Origin: Chloroflexota bacterium
GTDB lineage: Bacteria; Chloroflexota; Chloroflexia; Chloroheliales; Chloroheliaceae
Assembly: GCA_028287745.1 (NCBI GenBank)
Contig: JAQBPB010000131.1
Location: forward strand, 1 to 60,705
DNA length: 60,705 bases
Direction: 5' to 3'
The notes below the pieces were generated by a model that did not search any database, was not told the DNA's origin, and saw only the letters and a list, made by a program, of their open reading frames with translations. Shown here piece by piece: positions 58,718 to 60,705 of this stretch (its first letter is position 1; every line of letters starts with the position of its first letter). The translations under genes and the position numbers were made by a program.

Positions 58718-60691
58718 ATGAACTCTAAAAATATTATTGCACCCCTTTCCAAATCCACCGGTTCAGACCTGAAAGAGCTGGTTGAGAGGCTTAAAGCGTT
58801 TCTACCACACCCGGCTCAGCCGTCCGGTCTGTCCCGGTCCTACCGTCTCCAATCCATTATTAGCGAAGAACCGCGCACCGATATAAGCCCTGAAATCCTG
58901 GCCGAAAAGCCCTGGTTGCGGTTTTATCCACCCGATATTCCGGTTGATATAACACCTTCCGGCGATACTTTACCCGGCTTATTAAGGGAAAGCGCTCGCC
59001 GCAGACCGGCCCAGACCGCTATTATTTACTTCGGACATAAAATTTCTTACCGGGAATTGGACGAGGCGGCGGACCACTTTGCGCTAGGCCTGCTTGCTAA
59101 AGGCTTGCTGCCGGGAGACCGGGTAGCCCTGATGCTGCCAAACTGCCCCCAGTTTGTGATTGCCTGTTACGGCGCTTTGCGGGCCGGGGCGACTGTGGTT
59201 CCCTGTAACCCGCTGTATGTCGAGCGCGAGTTGGAACACCAGTTGCGCGACTCTGGGGCGAAAATCCTGGTGACTTTGACGCTTTTCTACAAAATGGCGA
59301 AAGCGGTCCAGCCTAAAGTTGGCCTGGAGCAGCTTATTGTTGGTAACATAAAAGATTACTTTCCACCCGCTTTGAAGCTGCTGTTTACGGTTGCAAAAGA
59401 GAAAAAAGGCGGCCACCGGGCCACCCTTGAAGGGCCGGGTGTTTTTAGCTGGTCGGACTTCCTGGCAAGCCACGATGAGAAACCGGCGGCTTACTTGCCC
59501 GAAATAAAGGCTGATGATATTGCGCTTTACCAGTATACCGGCGGCACGACCGGCATACCTAAAGCGGCTGTTTTAACCCACCGCAACCTGGCGACCAACA
59601 CCCGCATGTGTTGTGCCTGGCTGGGTGAGCGGCCAAAGGCCCAGGCTACAACTCTGGCGGTAGTGCCTTTCTTTCATGTCTACGGCATGACCGGGGCACT
59701 TAACCTGACCATTTACCTGGGTGGAACCCTGGTGCTATTACCCAGTTTTGTGCCGGTCGATGTCTTAAAAGCTATCCACCGCTACCACCCGACGCTTTTC
59801 CCCGGTGTACCGGCCATGTATATCGCCCTTTTGAACCACCCACAGGTGGGCAAGTACGACCTTAATTCTATCGAAGCCTGTATCAGCGGCGCGGCTCCCT
59901 TACCCATGGAAATTGCGACCCGTTTTGAAAAACTTACCGGCGCGAAACTGATTGAAGGTTTCGGCATGACCGAGGCCAGCCCGGTTACCCACGGCAACCC
60001 GGTCTACGGTCGGCGCAAGGATGGCAGTATCGGGCTGCCCTTCCCCGGTGTGCGGGCCAAAATTGTGGACCTGGATACCGGCCAGGTCGACTTGCCGCCC
60101 GGCGACATTGGAGAACTGGTAGTCTCCGGCCCGATGGTGATGCAGGGTTATTACAACCGGCCGGAAGAAACCGCCAGCACTATCCGGGACGGATGGTTGT
60201 ATACCGGCGATATTGCCCGGATGGATGCGGAAGGTTACTTTTACATCGTGGACCGCAAGAAGGACATGATTTTAAGTAACGGCTTTAACGTTTACCCGCG
60301 CGACGTTGAGGAAGTGCTTTACCAGCACCCGGCGGTTAAGGAAGCGGTCGTCATCGGGGCGCCCAACAACCGGGGTGATGTTACGGTTAAGGCTTTCGTG
60401 GTATTGAAAGAGGGCCAGACCGCCAGCACCGACGAAATTATCGCGTTCTGCCGCGAACGTTTAACCCGCTACAAAGCTCCGCGCCTGGTGGAGTTCCGCG
60501 ACGAGTTACCCAAGACCTTGATCGGCAAACATCTCCGGCGAGTGCTGGTGGAAGAGGAACGCAAGAGGCTGGCAACCCAACATGAGGAAATAACGCCCGC
60601 TTCAACTGCGCCGGATGCGGGGAACCCTGATGAGAAACCGGCCAGGAAGGGTCTTCACCTGCCTGCCGGGATTGGCCGCAAGCGGTCGTAA
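58718..60691 (+). CDS. fadD: Long-chain fatty-acid--CoA ligase
   Basis: A 657-residue ANL-superfamily enzyme that makes acyl-CoA from fatty acid, ATP and CoA. It has the P-loop-like YTGGTTGIPKAAVLTH, the GFGMTEASP adenine-binding block, YTGDIARMDAEGYFYIVDRKKD with the fatty-acyl-synthetase signature, and the C-terminal catalytic Lys in PKTLIGKHLRR. The first 70 residues are a non-family extension with little order. A tail of about 40 residues follows the last Lys. AAGGAG lies about 11 nt upstream, with a 3-codon mini-ORF (ATG at 58710) overlapping the start. It fits the fatty-acid group under the FadR-type regulator. Confidence 0.93.
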   Translation: MNSKNIIAPLSKSTGSDLKELVERLKAFLPHPAQPSGLSRSYRLQSIISEEPRTDISPEILAEKPWLRFYPPDIPVDITPSGDTLPGLLRESARRRPAQTAIIYFGHKISYRELDEAADHFALGLLAKGLLPGDRVALMLPNCPQFVIACYGALRAGATVVPCNPLYVERELEHQLRDSGAKILVTLTLFYKMAKAVQPKVGLEQLIVGNIKDYFPPALKLLFTVAKEKKGGHRATLEGPGVFSWSDFLASHDEKPAAYLPEIKADDIALYQYTGGTTGIPKAAVLTHRNLATNTRMCCAWLGERPKAQATTLAVVPFFHVYGMTGALNLTIYLGGTLVLLPSFVPVDVLKAIHRYHPTLFPGVPAMYIALLNHPQVGKYDLNSIEACISGAAPLPMEIATRFEKLTGAKLIEGFGMTEASPVTHGNPVYGRRKDGSIGLPFPGVRAKIVDLDTGQVDLPPGDIGELVVSGPMVMQGYYNRPEETASTIRDGWLYTGDIARMDAEGYFYIVDRKKDMILSNGFNVYPRDVEEVLYQHPAVKEAVVIGAPNNRGDVTVKAFVVLKEGQTASTDEIIAFCRERLTRYKAPRLVEFRDELPKTLIGKHLRRVLVEEERKRLATQHEEITPASTAPDAGNPDEKPARKGLHLPAGIGRKRS

Positions 60692-60705
60692 ATAAACAAG
60701 TTTTG

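Overview
The window reads as part of a bacterial replicon, most likely from the phylum Chloroflexota. That placement is an inference. It rests on a secreted protein with the WYFPATRHTLGGQF / NLGYPISEEF type of repeat common in that phylum, several lipoproteins with long Thr/Pro or Thr/Ala linkers, frequent GTG and TTG starts, and moderate G+C. Most genes are housekeeping: histidyl-tRNA synthetase, complex I subunits, the complete pyruvate dehydrogenase complex, dGTPase, cold-shock protein and acyl-CoA enzymes. No tRNA, rRNA, CRISPR array or intact insertion sequence was found.

The most striking region is 3.5-9.3 kb, a plasmid-style replication and partition module inside this housekeeping setting. 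In order it holds: a RepO-like initiator (minus strand) that ends in a DnaA domain I-like segment; a cluster of ten direct iterons of the TTTACYGCWTACCACAC type plus one inverted copy, with one perfect DnaA box (TTATCCACA) among them; a second putative winged-helix initiator (minus strand); parA and parB (plus strand); a parS-like site (13 of 16 bases) just after parB; and a strong terminator. The first rep gene also carries an internal array of short palindromes spaced about 22 bp, sharing the TTTACC half-site of the iterons. The simplest reading is that the window spans the origin of a chromid (second chromosome) or large plasmid that carries essential genes.

Layout. 0-3.5 kb: two secreted TPM-like proteins and a response regulator with an orphan dimerisation domain. 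3.5-9.3 kb: replication and partition. 9.3-14 kb: EamA transporter, DinB-like protein, ferredoxin-thioredoxin fusion, LOG-family enzyme, hisS. 14-20 kb: a cluster of exported lipoproteins and a membrane J-domain protein. 20-25.8 kb: cold-shock gene, HAD protein, thioredoxin-domain YyaL/SSP411 protein, a candidate structured RNA, MFS transporter. 25.8-30.3 kb: UDP-galactopyranose mutase, glycosyltransferase, GH1-like hydrolase. 30.6-35.4 kb: nuoABCDEF only, closed by a terminator. 37-42.7 kb: lpd, CBS-zinc ribbon protein, pdhA, pdhB, pdhC in one operon. 42.9-46.1 kb: secreted repeat protein, dual-specificity phosphatase, dGTPase. 46.4-52.1 kb: a translationally coupled pair, a 1265-residue FHA3-cNMP3-PqqD-M50 protein and an FHA2-ABC ATPase, which looks like an undescribed signalling or peptide-processing system. 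52.2-60.7 kb: O-methyltransferase, FadR-type regulator with a matching operator, ferritin-like diiron protein, acyl-CoA dehydrogenase, a gene remnant beside a perfect 18-bp inverted repeat, GNAT, DUF1801 protein and long-chain acyl-CoA ligase.

Functionally, lpd/pdhABC feeds acetyl-CoA and NADH to metabolism and nuoABCDEF supplies the NADH-oxidising arm of complex I. The 53.7-60.7 kb genes form a fatty-acid group probably under the FadR-type regulator. The rest serve the cell envelope and regulation. All family assignments come from reading motifs; no database search was run.
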